Positions 5,774-6,347 of a DNA stretch of 6,347 nt are shown in pieces (positions within the stretch are counted from its first letter, which is position 1; each line of letters starts with the position of its first letter). Source of the stretch: Kingella oralis (GTDB taxonomy: Bacteria; Pseudomonadota; Gammaproteobacteria; Burkholderiales; Neisseriaceae). Position numbers and translations under genes: made by a program. Where the stretch lies: contig CAJPSG010000069.1 of NCBI GenBank assembly GCA_905373195.1, positions 1 through 6,347 of the forward strand. The letters run 5' to 3'. A model generated the notes under the pieces. It had not been told where the DNA came from, did not search any database, and was given only the letters and a program-made list of their open reading frames with translations.

Positions 5774-5808
5774 AAAAAACAGCCGCTCGCCATGCGATTG
5801 CGAGCAGC
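5774..5808 (-). promoter_or_regulatory. rpsF leader hairpin with U-run (candidate attenuator)
   Basis: In the rpsF transcript, GCTGCTCGC (5808-5800) pairs with GCGAGCGGC (5790-5782) to make a 9-bp stem with one G-U pair and a 9-nt loop. UG and six U residues (5779-5774) follow directly. It lies between the promoter and the rpsF start. The form is that of an intrinsic terminator inside the leader. In other bacteria rpsF leaders are bound by the S6:S18 complex, so autoregulation through this element is plausible but unproved. Confidence 0.5.
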
Positions 5809-5826
5809 AAGGTTGCAAAACGGCGG

Positions 5827-5856
5827 ATTATAATAATGTTTGCCATGCGAGCGCAA
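5827..5856 (-). promoter_or_regulatory. Promoter of the rpsF-priB-rpsR-rplI operon
   Basis: On the minus strand a TTGCGC -35 box (5856-5851) and a perfect TATAAT -10 box (5832-5827) are 18 bp apart. Transcription would start near 5820, giving a leader of about 70 nt. Confidence 0.65.
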
Positions 5857-5874
5857 GTTTTTCTGATTTTCGCG

Positions 5875-5880
5875 TATAAT
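5875..5880 (+). promoter_or_regulatory. -10 box of a yhbY promoter
   Basis: A perfect TATAAT on the plus strand, 36 bp upstream of the yhbY start. No good -35 box is found at the normal distance. It lies back to back with the rpsF promoter, so the two divergent promoters probably share one short control region. Confidence 0.45.
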
Positions 5881-5916
5881 CGCGCTTTATTTGTAAACCA
5901 TAAACATGAGAAGCGA

Positions 5917-6207
5917 ATGGAAAAGCAAGCGAGTTTAAACAAACAAGAAATTTTGGCACTGCGGGCGCGGGCGCATCATTTAAGCCCTGTGGTGATGGTG
6001 GGGCAGCATGGTTTAACCGAGGCGGTTATCCGCGAAACAGAAACGGCATTGCGGGCGCATGAATTGATTAAAGTGCGGGTGTTGGGCGATGAGCGCGATG
6101 AACGTTTGCTGATTGGCGAGGAATTGTGCGCAGCAACGGGGGCGCAGTTGGTGCAGCATATTGGCAAATTGTTGGTGCTGTATCGTGAACGCTCGGATGA
6201 TGAGTAA
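5917..6207 (+). CDS. yhbY: YhbY family RNA-binding protein (CRM domain)
   Basis: This 96-residue protein is close to the E. coli YhbY length. A single CRM domain fills it: LRARAHHLSPVVMVGQHGLTEAVI carries the GxxG-type RNA-binding loop (GQHG, about residues 29-32), then ALRAHELIKVRV, and the end VQHIGKLLVLYR matches the family's IGKxLVLYR ending. YhbY associates with pre-50S ribosomal particles and assists large-subunit assembly. The ATG at 5917 gives the family's normal N-terminus; an in-frame start at 5836 would add 27 unlike residues and lies in the promoter region. A purine-rich GAGAAG precedes the ATG. An upstream out-of-frame ATG at 5906 opens a 10-codon frame that overlaps the start. 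The gene is alone in its transcript within this window and is followed by a strong terminator. Confidence 0.93.
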   Translation: MEKQASLNKQEILALRARAHHLSPVVMVGQHGLTEAVIRETETALRAHELIKVRVLGDERDERLLIGEELCAATGAQLVQHIGKLLVLYRERSDDE

Positions 6208-6218
6208 ACGCATTACAG

Positions 6219-6249
6219 AGGCAGCCTGAAAACAATGAGGCAGCCTGAA
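6219..6249 (+). repeat. Tandem pair of Kingella-type DUS after yhbY
   Basis: Two exact AGGCAGCCTGAA in the same orientation (6219-6230 and 6238-6249), 7 bp apart, between the yhbY stop and its terminator. Being in direct orientation, they cannot form the hairpin seen at 4319. Confidence 0.85.
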
Positions 6250-6253
6250 AACC

Positions 6254-6289
6254 AAAAACAGCTCAAATCGTTTGAATTGAGCTGTTTTT
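6254..6289. terminator. Symmetrical rho-independent terminator after yhbY
   Basis: AAAAACAGCTCAA (6254-6266) pairs perfectly with TTGAGCTGTTTTT (6277-6289) around a 10-nt loop that can itself pair further. The A-run and U-run make it work in both directions, so a leftward gene may end just beyond the right edge. Confidence 0.85.
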
Positions 6290-6347
6290 ATATAGATTGA
6301 TGGCGTTACATAGACCCATCGTTTTTCAGTAGGGAAAACAACGGCAC

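Noticed and set aside
5789..5850. Direct repeat GCCATGCGA at 5789-5797 and 5842-5850 as a possible operator
   Set aside because: One copy lies in the rpsF leader hairpin and the other in the promoter spacer; a 9-bp repeat alone is weak evidence and matches no binding site I recognise.
6306..6347. Possible 3' end of a leftward gene entering from the right edge
   Set aside because: A short open stretch ends at TAA 6306-6308 (last residues about KNDGSM) just before a bidirectional terminator, which is suggestive. Thirteen codons are too few to support a call.

Overview
This window most likely comes from a Neisseriaceae genome of the Kingella type. The main evidence is the 12-mer AGGCAGCCTGAA, which matches the DNA uptake sequence (DUS) dialect described for Kingella relatives rather than the Neisseria form. 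I count twelve exact copies (six per strand) and three copies with one mismatch, all outside the ribosomal-protein operon. The rpsF-priB-rpsR-rplI order and the PriB and YhbY sequences also fit a betaproteobacterium. No RNA gene, CRISPR array, insertion sequence or transposase is visible.

Left part (1-1119, minus strand): a flavoprotein-like oxidoreductase with a Tat-type signal. Its 3' end is broken. The first 33 bases of the window are an exact inverted copy of 3092-3124, which lies inside the chorismatase-like gene, and the oxidoreductase reading frame dies in that copy. This is either a real rearrangement or an inverted chimera at a contig end.

Middle part (1378-4128, plus strand): four genes in one direction. 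They encode a 161-aa helical protein of unknown family, a 128-aa DUF4279-like protein, a 396-aa protein with RidA/chorismatase-type domains (FkbO/Hyg5/XanB2-like), and a 143-aa paralogue of the first protein. The two paralogues are about 48% identical over 130 ungapped residues by hand count. They share a Glu/His pattern (ExxHxxxHxxH) that would line up on one face of a helix. A chorismatase-like enzyme flanked by two paralogous, possibly metal-binding helical proteins is the best candidate here for an undescribed functional unit. No function can be proved from the sequence.

Right part (4262-6289): two terminators separate the plus-strand cluster from the minus-strand operon rpsF-priB-rpsR-rplI (S6, PriB, S18, L9). 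PriB uses a TTG start directly after, and in frame with, the rpsF stop codon. The rpsF leader holds a GC-rich hairpin followed by a U-run, which looks like an attenuator. Transcribed divergently from rpsF is yhbY, a CRM-domain ribosome-assembly protein, which ends in tandem DUS and a strong symmetrical terminator. The last 58 bases hold nothing I can name.
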